From: Heliocidaris tuberculata | Taxonomy: Eukaryota > Echinodermata > Echinoidea > Camarodonta > Echinometridae | DNA: 64,000 nucleotides | Assembly: GCA_025618425.1 (NCBI GenBank) | Contig: CM046832.1 | Span: 19,769,917-19,833,916 of the forward strand | Reading direction: 5' to 3' | Part shown: piece after piece, positions 53,048-64,000 of the stretch | Position numbering within the stretch: position 1 is the first letter of the stretch | How the letters are laid out: every line of letters begins with the position of its first letter | Position numbers and translations under genes: made by a program | Notes under the pieces: generated by a model | Told to the model about the DNA's origin: nothing | What the model saw: only the letters and a program-made list of their open reading frames with translations | Databases searched by the model: none

Positions 53048-53693
53048 CAGGGGCGGATCCAGGATTTTGTAAAAGAGGGGGCACAGCAGGCACATAGGAG
53101 GGGGCAGTGGGGCGGTCTCCCCCCCCCAAAAAAAAGGCAACTAAAAAAAGAAAAAAAGGGCGATATCGAAAAAGCGGGAGAAAGTGAGAGAAAAAAAAAA
53201 AAACCCTAAAAAGGTGCTAAGAGCCCCTATCTTTCTCTTAAAATTTGCTAAAACGTCAAAGTTTTCGCGCTTCGTGCGGGAAGGGGGGAAATTCCCCCTC
53301 CCTGCGCCCCATCCCAGTTTCACACAGTGGAGTATTGCGTCCAAATAATTGAAAAGCAGTCAGGGCGTCGAACTAACATTCCGCCTAAAAAAAGGTGCTA
53401 CGAGCTGTTATCTTTCTCTCAAATTTGCTCAAACGTTAGAGCTTTCGCGCTTCGCGCGGGAGGGGGGGGGGGACTCCCCCCTACCTGCACCCACCCCCTG
53501 GGCAGCACGCTTTGCGTGCTCACAACCGCCCGCCCCCTAAAATTAAATTCTGGCTACGCGGTTGGGGCACAGTGCCGTATAAGTACACAATAAAAGGGAG
53601 CAAATTGTTTTGATTATGTACTTATGGTATGCCAGTTAGGTTTCAAGGGGGGGGGGGGGCACGGGCCGGTTTTCCCCCGTAGATCCGCCACTG
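53048..53693 (+). mobile_element. 646 bp hAT-like non-autonomous element, perfect duplication GGTTGGAT
   Basis: Begins CAGGGGCGGATCCAGGATTT and ends AGATCCGCCACTG. GGTTGGAT lies at 53040-53047 and again at 53694-53701. The interior has two tandem subrepeats (about 53200-53310 and 53385-53500) sharing AAATTTGCT..AACGT..GCTTTCGCGCTTCGCGCGGG-type words, which also occur in 15880-16735. No transposase. It is inserted in a TCCGGACA-containing repeat. Confidence 0.92.
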
Positions 53694-53701
53694 GGTTGGA
53701 T

Positions 53702-55870
53702 ATCCGGACACATGATTTCAAACAGTAATTTGAACAAGTTTCGTGCAATGATATTTTACGAATCTTTGGGAACTTATGTTGGGCGAAATTATGAATGACA
53801 AATATTCATGGTGGTTTGAGCTATTTGATGCATATTTTTGTGAAATTCAATAGCAAACGTGATAGCTTTATTTTTGTTAGGTGTCTGGACACACAGCCCC
53901 CAGTCTACAAATACAACATAGGCATACTATAGCTTCAGAAAGCGAAAATACAGATCTACAAGTAGTATCTCTTGATGGAGCTTCTTAATAAAAGTCGATA
54001 TTGATGAAGGATGGGGTGTCCTCTTTATGGATGGTTACAAATTTTGCCGGCACATCAGTATGTCGGCAGATGCTGGTGAGCATATCTCACGAAAAAGGTG
54101 GCTACCATCATCGGAGGATGCATAATTTTAATAATATTTACTTCATTTTAGATACTCTACTTACCTACAGAACTGCACGGAAGCCAGCTTGAGCATGTTA
54201 TGACAAAGAAAGTAATTAACAAAGCCTTCATGGGCTTGTCTTGGTCCTCTTCTTTACATTTGTCAACTGAAATATATAGGGCCATTTATTTTTGAAAAGC
54301 GCATGATTGCGCTCAACGATATGCGCGCACGCATAATGTGATATGGATATCACGTTATTATGTCATGTGGTGTGGTTTGCTAAGATAACTTTACTACAAT
54401 AATAATGGATTGATGTAAACTCGTTCAATAAAGAGATATTCCCGAGGATGAGGAAAGGGTGTAAACTATCCCCTCCCCCTTTGCACACACACGTTTTGAT
54501 GTAGGGGTTGCCCTACAATCATCATATTCTATTCGTGGAAGTAATAACGTCAGGAGTTCAATCACTATAGTATTGTATGGTGATTCATCGTCATTATAAA
54601 TAGGATGGGGGTTGCATTTCCGGACACTTAACAAAAATTAGCCTGTCAATTTTTCCGTCAGATTTTACGAAAAACATGCATCAAGTAACACTAAAACCAG
54701 TGAATATTTGCAATTCACATGATTTTCAACCTATCCTGTGAAAGATTTGTGACAATTTGCATGAAAAGTTGTTCGATTTACTGTTTAAAAATTACCTGTC
54801 TGGATTAACAACCTGTCCGGAATTACAACGTCTGGGTATATCATTTACAACACAAAGTTTATTCATAATACTTTTTCAACATGAATAGAACTTAATAATA
54901 TTTTCTATTTTTTCTTCATTGTCAATTAAGTTAGCTAGGTATAATGAGTTAGAAAAGGCATCGACATTCTTTGCCTAGTGTTGATCCTAGGCCTATTCAT
55001 TCAGCTGGTGACTTCAGCAGTGTAGTCATGGTAACTGGGTATATACATGTACATAACATTCCTCCCTAGAATGTCCAGCATCTGACCGCCCCCTAGGCCA
55101 CCAATACACATTGTGTCCCCTGATTTAAAAAAAGAAGATGCCTTCTACCTTAATTCACAAAGCAATAGTCCATGTAGGCCTACTCCTTTGGAAGAAAGAA
55201 AAAAAAGCCGCAGCTGTATATGGCGATGCTATAGGACATTGATTCAAGTTATACAAAAAATTGTAAAATAGATTTGTAAATAACATGAAATACCGGTACA
55301 TTGGTTACAAAATCATCAAATAAATGTCTATCAGAAAGAAAAGAAGAAAAAGTAATGTGTGAAAGTACAAAGTTAAAACAATAAAGGGAAGATGCCTTCT
55401 GTGCCCAAACTATATACATATTGATTATATGGTACTGATAATGTTTATGTCTTAATTTTGGAAATGAATATTATTGAAATGTCATTGTCAGTATGCCAAA
55501 TGAAACCAATCCCACAAGCATGCTCATGTAATAACTACTTTAAAGACATACATCTTGAACAGGGGTGACGAAATAGTTCGAAGAACTTAGAAAGAATGAG
55601 TAAGAGAATCTGATTTATAAACAACAAAGAACTTGGGTAAACGTTACTGGGTTACTATGCGTGAAGTGAAAATGATAAAAATTTTAAACAAAGCTTTTTT
55701 CTTTGCGTGTAATAATAAACAAAACGCTTGTAAGTGATGTCTCACTTGACTTCGTCATCTATTTCCTTCTTATAAGCACAGAGAATAAGGAGAAGAGAGG
55801 CGTAACTGGCGATTTAACGTCAGGACGAGAGGGTATAAACGGGTGACGAAATTATAAAAGAATGGAAGCT
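53702..55870. other. Intergenic or intronic stretch, nothing recognised
   Basis: Unique-looking AT-rich sequence apart from the dispersed-repeat copy at 54615-54790. Open frames do not exceed 69 codons and show no family. Confidence 0.45.
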
Positions 55871-55878
55871 TTATGGTA

Positions 55879-56068
55879 CAGTCAAACCTGCTTTAGCGAC
55901 CACCTGTATAGAAAGACCACCTGTCTGTAAAGACCACAATTTTCGTTTCCCTTGAACAAAGTTTCTCATTGAAATGTGTATTAAAGGAACCTGTCCATAA
56001 AGACCACCTGCTAATAAAGACCGCTTTTCTTGTCTCCCTTGAGTGGTCTTTATAGACAGGTTTCACTG
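55879..56068. mobile_element. 190 bp mariner/pogo-like MITE
   Basis: CAGTCAAACCTGC at the left and ACAGGTTTCACTG at the right, each next to TA (55877-55878 and 56069-56070). Internal repeats of AAAGACCACCTG in several copies. Same general type as 7677-7849 but a different family. Confidence 0.85.
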
Positions 56069-57099
56069 TACAATGTTGCATGGAGAGAAAAAAAGGAATT
56101 GCTATAGATATTCTGTACTTTCTGTCCAATGCTTGTTCATAAAAGTTGATTTCAGAATGTGCACATGCACAAACCTCCTTAAGTACATTGTCAATTTTCT
56201 TTGTTTTGTTTCTATAGTGTAATATTCAATAAAAGACAATATTTTACATGCATCCAGATTATAGATCCCATTCGTCTTAATTCATTATGTTTAACTCTTT
56301 GTATGCCAAATGAATACTCTTCTATGGGATTTGTGTGTAAAGTCTCTGTCAAATTGCACAATGGCACAGTAAATATTAAGCTTCGAATCATTCAAATGGA
56401 TGTATTATCCTTCCACAGATTGTAAATGGCTCTTTTAAATTTAGGACATTTTTATCCAGTTTAAAAGGAAAAAAAACAACACTTTACTACTGAATAAAGA
56501 ATAATTTAAAACACAATTAGGGAAAAAAGAAATAAAGATAAAAAGGAATCACCTACGAAATAAATAAAACAAGAAAAGCAATTTTAATCGTATGAAGTAA
56601 TAAGCTGGCTCAGAATATATTCATTGCGACTCATCGAAATTTTTTGTAAATAGTAAGAGAGCTGGTCAAACTGTTTTTTTTTTTAGTGCATAATCTTTTA
56701 GAGCAGTTCAGGATTATACAATAATTTTCTGCTCTTTCTACATTAACATTAATATTCTCTTGAAGTACCGAATGGTATTCATGATATCATCTTCGAAGAT
56801 ATTATCTTCGAAAAAGGGTCTAGTAGGCATGGTAACGTGAAAATATTTTGTAAAAAACAAAACGATGTATTCATGTCGTCAGGGGTGACAAGACATTGAC
56901 CCTCATCTTATAATCATCGCGCCGCCGAATAAAGAACCCTCCAATCAGTATATTATTCTGTTTATATGCAAAAGCATCCTGCATCCGGTATATTTGATTG
57001 ACTGGACATCAATATTGCTCTTAAATATTCTTATACAAGAGCAGGAAAAGGAAATGTTGATATAAACATTGTCTGAGCGTGGTTTGGCGTGATACCCTA

Positions 57100-57466
57100 A
57101 ATGATATCTCCAACATTTCAACACCTGTCGTCTAGTGCCCAAACTTGAAATTTTAATTACTCTTGAAACCGAATGGAACATTTTAAATTTACCGGGTATC
57201 TCAAAAATAATGCAACGAGATTTTGATTGGCAATATCTTAAAAAGTACTTAACCATCCTCCATGAAATTTCGGAAAATTTGAAAAATGCTACGTTTTTCA
57301 AAGATTATCCTAACTTTGTAGTATTACCTTAGATCCTTGTGAAATTCCTATGGAATTTAAGTGATACTACTACAACTTTACTTACAAAATTTCATGATGG
57401 ATGGACCAGTAATTTTTTAGATGTTGCCAATTAAAATTTCATTCCATTTTTTAGACACCCTGTAAT
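57100..57466. repeat. Possible mariner-like MITE end
   Basis: The right edge TTTTTTAGACACCCTG (to about 57466) has the CAGGGTGTC..AAAAAA character of mariner-type ends, preceded by GTTGCCAATTAAAATTTCATT. No good left partner was found; TGAAATTTTAATTACTCTTG at about 57147 is only a weak inverted match. The 118-codon frame at 56945-57301 (-) overlaps this and is not a recognised gene. Confidence 0.35.
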
Positions 57467-58214
57467 TTAAGTAGTGTCTGAAGAAAAAAAGGAAGTTACT
57501 GATGTTTACTTTAAAAAGAAAGTTTTTATTAATTCTTTCATTCATTCTAAATCATACACTTTTTCACAGCAAAGTAGTTTTATGAGCACTGGTACCAAAA
57601 ACCACTCACTGTTGTATCCGTTTCCTCATTATTCTTTTATGTTTGCTCTATAAATGCAAATGTTTACTTTTGGTTACAAAAAAGGAGGCGAAATCATCAG
57701 AATTTTTATGGAAATCCAACAATGTTCATAACGAGTAAATCGGAACGATGCATAAACATAAAACTGGAATCTAAGGTGAAGTCCACCCTGAATCAAGATA
57801 TACTGTGGATACAAGTAGGGGGAAAATCATGATGATTTTCGAAAAGTCCGATAATGAACGGGATAGAATTTTTTTTAAAATTTATTTTGTTTCCAGTGAA
57901 CAATGTAGATGACTTGTATTATAATTGTCATGATTGTCATGGCAAAATATGAAATCTTTGACAAAATTGCAGCACGACACCATTTCCGTTATTTTTTTCT
58001 CATCAATTTATCATTGAAGAAATATAATTGTGCTTCAGGACTCCTGCTGAATATATAAAGGTTTAAAGCCCTTCGTGGAGTTAACTCCCTTCTATTTCTC
58101 CAATAGTCCAATAATTGAAGTCCCGGTGGGAGTAAAACCTTTAGCAAACAATCGCAAGTATTTTACTGTATAGATTATTACGCTGTATATTCTGCGATCA
58201 CATTTTGTCTAAGA

Positions 58215-58620
58215 TTATGCATAGGCGTACGAGGCGGGGGCTGGGGGCTGCAGCTCCCGGTGATTTTCAAAGTTCCGATATTTGGGCACCTCGCTGCCTC
58301 ATACTCGGGCAACGAGGTGCCTAAATATTATATACTTCTCATATATTTTGATGACGAAATAGCCTTTGTACCATAATAAAGTGCTTTTTAACTCGACCAC
58401 TTCGCTCGTTCTTGAAATTTAGAAACACGATGATTCCAGGCAACGAGATGTCTGATTATCCTCATCTTTGGGCAGCGAGGTACCCGAATATATAACTTGT
58501 ATTATCTTTATCTAGTACATCTAATGACGAAATACCATATTTACCATAATAAAGTGTCGTTGTTTAGCTTGACTTCGTTCTATCGCAAAATTCAGAAACA
58601 GGATGGTTGATTTTCGGGAC
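58215..58620 (+). repeat. Diverged copy of the 36.05-36.78 kb array unit
   Basis: Shares CGGTGATTTTCAAAGTTCCG, ATATTTGGGCA..CTCGCTGCC, GGCAACGAGGTGCC and a TTGATTTTCGGG-like segment with the array at 36050-36780; two units are visible. Confidence 0.65.
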
Positions 58621-60035
58621 AAGAGGAGTCAAATGTGCTCGTAAGCACGTGATTATATATGTGCTAATAGTAAAAAACCAAAACAAAACAAATCAAAAAC
58701 AACAACGGCAACAAACATTTATTTCATGCAATCACAAATAACCGCAAGTGTGAATTCAGGTCAGTGGCGCATCTGGATCTTTGCTTCGAGGGGGAGGGGG
58801 GGGGGTGCAAAACATCCGAGGCAGAAAAAAGATCCCTTTTCAGGCCATAATCTGCGTCGGAAGGGTTAAGGGGAAGGTAGGACGTCCGATGTTCCTTTCA
58901 CCCATTTATTCATAATTTGTTAATCATGCTTTTGATTAAATTTTTATGTTTTATCCATTGTAATGATTGTCATTAGCAAAACCACAATGAGTCAGAAATT
59001 TCCGAGCGAGAATTTTTTTTTTTTTTTTTTTTTTTTTTTGTCGCAATACGTTTTGCTTGAATTTTTTGACATACGTATTCTTTATAATTCATGCATAAAA
59101 AAAAACATTTATTTGAAGATATGTCTGGAGATATGTCTGAAGATATTTCATATTTAATTTCAATACATGATATAAGAAAGGCTTTCGGATTCGCTTTGTT
59201 TGGCTTTACACGTGCCCGATGTCTTTTTAACAATATTTTTTGCCATGTCGAATTATGACCGAGCGAGAAATTAAAAAAAGCAAATCTCAATTTATGAGGT
59301 TTAAAGAGCAATTTAGTTTAGTATCCTTTGAAATAAATGCTTCATTTTGATTAAAGGAGTCAGTTATTAATTTTTTTTTCATGGTTGGAAATTTGTCCGG
59401 GGGGGGGGGCAAATTTCCCCCCCCCCCCTTCACCCAACCTTCGAATAGTGGTTCAGGTTTATATACATTGGTCGCTAAAGGTATAATAAGATGTAGATTG
59501 GTAAGAATTTGGCTAAGTTGTCTTATTAGATGCCTGGATCAATGTAAAAAACAAAACAAAAACAAAACCCAAAAAAAACAAACTTGATACATTGTTGTCT
59601 GGGAATAGTCTACAAGCATGATAAGCGACCTGCAATATTTTTGTGAGTTTAACAGCCAACTACCACCAAAAGAGGTTGACGTCATTATAATAAATGGAAG
59701 ACGTTCTTTATGAAGACATACAATAATATTCCACCCTTCAAGAAAGATGACAAGGACAATGAAGACGAAATTGGATAATAAAGATGATTCTTATTGGTCA
59801 ATACCCCAGGGACCCTCTCTCACTGAAGCGTTGATTGGCTGTTGACGACTATTGCTCAGCAAATCACCCAAGCGCAAAGATAGCGATATCAACGATAACA
59901 TTGTCGGTTGATCGACAATGTGGACAGAGTTTGTGACGTGCGTGAATCCTTCTGGCACAGGCTAGCTGACGGGGTGAATAAAGCTATTAGTTTGCAGGCC
60001 ATTTATACTTCATTTGAGATATAGTAGAGTTCACC

Positions 60036-60130
60036 ATGGAATACCATTTGCCTCTGATATTGCTCATCTTCTGTCTACCGTCTCTGGTGATATCACTGCA
60101 GGAGGGAGGCGCAAATGTCTGCCAAACTGA
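60036..60130 (+). CDS. First exon of a secreted protein (signal peptide; EMI-like start)
   Basis: ATG in a good context (TTCACCATGG) opens a 31-codon frame ending at a strong donor (ACTGA|GTAAGTAAT), phase 2. The peptide is a classic signal sequence: short polar start MEYH, hydrophobic core LPLILLIFCLPSLVI, then SLQEGGANVCQTE. A short polar segment and NVC just after the signal sequence is how EMI-domain proteins (MEGF10/11/6, EMILIN type) begin, but one Cys is thin evidence. Two ATTGG (inverted CCAAT) boxes lie upstream, at 59793-59797 and 59834-59838. No downstream exon was found up to 64000, so the first intron probably exceeds 3.8 kb. That it is a coding exon is likely; the family is a guess. 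Confidence 0.6.
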
Positions 60131-60793
60131 GTAAGTAATTTGTTGTTTACACTTCTGAATTTTCTTTAGTTTAAGATCTGAAATAATCATTTAAACCAAT
60201 TTCATTAGATATAGAGTAATCACATATATCTTATTTTTAATGGCATAAAATGAGGACAATTTTCGAGCGGGAAAAAAAATAAGATACATTTTTTTTACAA
60301 AGACAAACTAGTACGTTCAGATAATGAAATTTCAATTTGTGTTATCAAGAAGGTGATATTTCTTGTTTGATTTTCTGCATGCTCGCTAGCCAAAACATTG
60401 CCAGTGGTTTCTCCAATCTAATTTATGCAAGACTACAGACGATCTTGCTTAGGATGGCTGAATAAAATCGATAAAAAATTGAATATTTAACGAAATGTTT
60501 TTTTTTAAATCACAATGTTTAAGGAAATATTATATTAAACCACTGAATGTTTCACCTTCTTCATCGTTGAGCAACTCTTTGATTGAGTGATATTTGGAAA
60601 GAAGAAAAATTAATGATTTTCAATTTCTGATGCTAATAGACACTAAAAGCTGTCGGCAGCATCCAAGTCACAACCCATAGCCCTTTGGCAGTGATCAAAC
60701 TTCTTCGTTCCTTTCTTCTCCAAACACAATATTGCAGTAGAGGCTCACATTCGTCAAATTCTCGCCTTGATTTACTCACTTGTTTTGAGACGC

Positions 60794-60880
60794 CATTATA
60801 TCCAACGGTCCAACAATACAGCTTTGGACTTGGTTGAAATTGTACAACGTCATAAAGTGGCATGCTTGAGAATCCTGAGA
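60794..60880 (-). other. Weak candidate for a minus-strand 5' exon
   Basis: On the minus strand ATGGCGTCTCAAAACAA is followed by GTGAGTAAAT, a good donor, and a TGACGTT CRE-like word lies about 50 bp upstream. It would code MASQN and part of a sixth codon. Nothing else supports it, and it would run against the 60036 gene. Confidence 0.15.
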
Positions 60881-61439
60881 CAGCTGCTCCGTTTTATTGC
60901 TGTGTAGAGATCACTTTGTGAAAGGGATTTGCTCGTCTGCGTTTATTAACCGCCATACAATAAATAATAATTTAGAATGACTCAAGTTTTTTCGATGAAG
61001 GTGGTTGCACTCTCATTTTCTCAGGTATTCATTAGATGAAAAAGGGACATAGTTGCTATGAGGATCGGGGGGGGGGGTGAATAAATCCTATTGTATAGAC
61101 CTATTATTTGTCGACCAAATTCTTTAAAGATGGCGTAATATTCCTTAGAACAAATAAAAGAGCTTGGAAAAGGTTTTGTCATAAATTTATTTCTTTATTT
61201 CAGTACCTCTCTCTTTTTTTTTTTTGGGGGGGGGGGGTCGTGAGCGGATATAATTGTCCCCTGTATACTTGGCTGTTTTAAGGTTGTAAACGACTTTCTC
61301 GATCGTCCATCTTTCTGACGAACTAAAATAAATCTCAGTTCACAATCAATCAAACCATTATTCATAATCCAATCAGTTTGGTTTTAGGCACTAGTTCTCA
61401 TTTCGTCGTATGTCGGGTATATCTCGAGCAAGGTATTAA

Positions 61440-61640
61440 AGCTTCTTCTTCTTCTACTTCATCAGCTTCTTCTTATTATTATAATCATAACAATTATTAA
61501 TATTTTTATCATTATCATTATTACTGTTATCACTATTATTATTACTCTTTTTATCATTACCATTGTCATTATTATTATTATTATGATTATTATTATTGCT
61601 GTTGTTATAATTGTTAGTGTTGTTATTACTATTTTAGGTT
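61440..61640 (+). repeat. Trinucleotide-rich microsatellite (TTC then ATT)
   Basis: CTTCTTCTTCTTCTACTTC at about 61441 passes into a degenerate (ATT)n/(TTA)n tract with ATC and GTT variants to about 61635. Confidence 0.85.
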
Positions 61641-61964
61641 TTCAGTATTATTCAGAAAAAAAATTCTGAACAGATTTTCAAGGTTGACACTATTGCCGAT
61701 TATGCTGGTCATTCCATTCTCTCCGATTATCACCATCTGTCACATCTATGCTGATGTACACAGTCACGAACCTGTGGTGAAGTCAGGATAATGATTCACC
61801 AAATGATCGGTGATGATGATAGAAATGTTAATCGAGGGACATCAAACCAAACTAGATTTAATTTACTATGTAGGCCACTATTGTGGGTTTGCTATATGAA
61901 ATCATATTATTGTCATGATATAGGTTATATTTAAATACTAACTAGAGTACAGGGATTGCGTTTT

Positions 61965-62200
61965 AATAGGCCGGTTTACTAACATATTCAAATTTTATGC
62001 ATGCTTTTTAAACAAAGGTTGTTCTTGACAACCTGAAAGCTTGCCCGATGCTTGCCCGACATAGCAACAAGTAATGTATGCAAACTGGATTCCTAGTATT
62101 GTAGTCCATTTATTAATAACAGGTTGGTGGAATACCTGGTCACTAGGTCCTCCGGAAAGAAACATCCATAAATTTGAATAACTTAGTAAACCGGTCTATT
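61965..62200 (+). mobile_element. AATAGACC-type MITE, copy 3 (diverged tips)
   Basis: Ends AATAGGCCGGTTTACTAA and TTAGTAAACCGGTCTATT. The interior matches 28002-28237 (GGTTGTTCTTGACAACCTGA, ATAGCAACAAGTAATGTATG, GAAACATCCATAAATTTGAA). Both tips share the same substitutions relative to copies 1 and 2, so the two inverted ends changed together. Confidence 0.88.
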
Positions 62201-63180
62201 CGCAATTAGGGTAGAGCTGCCGTACCCCTCCCCCTTTTAAGGACCTGGGAAAAGGGGGCATTATAACCTGCAATAGGTATTATCAGCATTATCAGTTTCA
62301 TCAAGCGTTTTGTCAGTGATTTTTACCGACAACTGTTATAAGCTACTGAAATCCTTGCATCTGATTGGCTGAGAGCAAATTTGTCAGTAAAAACCACTGA
62401 CAAAACGCTTGATGAAACGCTCCCCTGATGTCATGCCTGTTTATCGGTTTCTAAATAGAGCCTGCGCCACTAAAATAATCATCATGATTAGAGCCAAATA
62501 AAACGAATGATATACCTCATATGCTACCAATATGAGGAATAGCATTTGAAATAAAATATTTTGTTACAGGTGATGAATCAAAATTATGTAGGCCCATATC
62601 CATAAAGTTGTATAGACTTCGCTGACATAACATTTTTTTTTCGGGGGGGGGGGGGGTATAAGGGACAAGATATTTTTTATGCAACAAATTTGATGCCAAA
62701 AGTAGTCCCTAAGTCATGTTTTAAAAAAACCCAACTCTGTTCAATTCGCATAAACCTCTTGACAAACCATCCGTCATATATATCATTAACATAATAAAAA
62801 ACAGTAGTATATGAAAAACATTTAATTGTTGATATAGACTTCAGTGACTGAATTGGTACAGGAGATAAATATGGCTCCACAACTCCACAACGTACTGACA
62901 CTATTTCATGGCTAATCCGTCAGATATTTTGTAAACGGGAATTGCTGCATGCGCCATTTTGTATAAAATTATGTTAATAAAAATACTCATAATATTACAA
63001 CCAATGTACCAACGACAGCTCAGAAAATTTACATCCCATGAATGTTTAAGAGAGATTCCTCATCTAAATGTCAGATTACAGGTTTGTTTTTCTTAATGAA
63101 TACAAATACAATATACGAGCCATGTGATTATCAGGACAAGATCCAGAATATTGAACAGTGAGAGACACAAAGGAAATGTT
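62201..63180. other. Intron or intergenic stretch
   Basis: Near 62310-62430 a fold-back is visible (TCATCAAGCGTTTTGTCAGT and ACTGACAAAACGCTTGATGA, enclosing about 75 bp). A G run lies at 62645-62656. Otherwise unique AT-rich sequence without recognisable exons. Confidence 0.5.
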
Positions 63181-63191
63181 ATTACTCAAGG

Positions 63192-63389
63192 CAGGGGCGG
63201 ATCCAGGATTTTGTTTAAAAAAAAAAAGAAGGGGGGCACACAAATCTCCGAAAATTTTCTTACAAGCAAAAAAAAAAAGAAAAAGAAAAAGGAAAGGTTA
63301 TCAGTTCTAAAAGGGGGGGGGGGGATGTACACTTTTCTTTCAGGGGGGAGCGCGGGCCTGAATTTCCCCAACCCCTAAATCCGCCACTG
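63192..63389 (+). mobile_element. hAT-like MITE with imperfect 8 bp duplication
   Basis: Begins CAGGGGCGGATCCAGGATTT and ends CCTAAATCCGCCACTG, as at 36795-37136. Flanks ACTCAAGG (63184-63191) and ACCTAAGG (63390-63397) agree at six of eight positions. The interior is purine-rich with long A and G runs. 198 bp. Confidence 0.85.
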
Positions 63390-64000
63390 ACCTAAGGAGA
63401 ATGATGGGAAACGAGAGCAATTACAGAAACAATTAACGGTATTAAAACGAGAAAAGTGAAGAAAAGGAAATTATTTTAATGATGGTAGCACATGAAGGAT
63501 GACAAATGGAACAAAAACATTGGTTGATAGGAAAGATATTAAACGAGAGAACAAACATCTAGTCAACTGAATTACACTTGTATTTTGGAACAGATAAAAT
63601 ATGCACGAAAGAGAAGAAAAATTATGGTTGAGAATTGAAATGAAAATTGTGAAGAAATAGAAAAAGATACCATCACTAGCAGTGACTAGGAAAAAATATA
63701 TTCTGAAAACAAGCTAGTTTGATTAGATGTAGCAATTGTTTGTTGGTTGTAGTTTTTTATTAATCGCTTTTAACATTATTTTTTAACAATTAATTTTATT
63801 ACAAACCTGAAAGATTCAACATTCTTTGTTCCAGAAAGGAGGCCTAATAATAAATTCAGCGTCATTATTGATCACGTGAATGATCTAAAGAATTCATCTA
63901 ATCATGAATAGATATTTTCTCTTGGCTTTTCATGGATGGGTATAATGACAATGGGAAATTGATCGTTCATGAACTCATGTTATCAGATCAATGTTTCATG

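Noticed and set aside
56945..57301. 118-codon minus-strand frame
   Set aside because: Overlaps a probable mariner-like repeat and resembles no known family.
59100..59160. Direct repeats of GATATGTCTG/GATATTTC as a regulatory array
   Set aside because: Only a few short words in AT-rich sequence; indistinguishable from background.

Overview
The window is nuclear DNA of an AT-rich, intron-bearing, repeat-dense animal genome. The orthologues that can be read are animal genes: COX7C, a CREBZF/Zhangfei-type bZIP factor, SLC35B1 and ribosomal protein eS27. Their divergence from vertebrates, together with short dispersed fold-back elements, long poly(dG)/poly(dC) runs and abundant microsatellites, suggests a marine invertebrate, with an echinoderm (deuterostome) as my best guess. 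The phylum is inferred from general character and was not tested.

Layout. 0.6-2.2 kb is a 1.5 kb fold-back element. 3.4-4.6 kb is a degenerate tandem array. 4.64-4.78 kb is the last coding exon of COX7C (+), with a probable 3'UTR exon from about 6.10 kb and a terminal-inverted-repeat (TIR) element in the intron between them. 7-9 kb holds short fold-backs and a small mariner/pogo-like element. 13.3-14.4 kb is the intronless coding region of a CREBZF homologue (-). 15.9-21 kb is a repeat cluster of alternating inverted copies, with several nested transposon insertions whose target-site duplications are still legible. 26.5-33.5 kb is a complete seven-exon SLC35B1 gene (-), with a 286 bp tandem duplication just beyond its 3' end. 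34-39 kb is repeats and microsatellites. 40.1-48.4 kb is a four-exon eS27 (RPS27) gene (+), with a TOP-type start and introns full of fold-back elements and a decayed reverse-transcriptase-like relic. 51.5-52.5 kb holds the last two exons of an unrecognised acidic, probably tail-anchored membrane protein (-). 60.0 kb is a signal-peptide first exon of a secreted protein (+), possibly of the EMI-domain kind. The rest is intergenic or intronic sequence.

The genes are unrelated housekeeping or regulatory genes on both strands. There is no operon and no sign that they act together. I found no CRISPR array, toxin system, virus or biosynthetic cluster, and nothing that I would call a new biological system. 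The most informative content is the transposon record: a hAT-like family with four insertions carrying 8 bp duplications (three perfect), three MITE-into-MITE insertions with 3 bp duplications, a 7SL-like SINE fragment, and interlocking palindromes of up to 1.5 kb.
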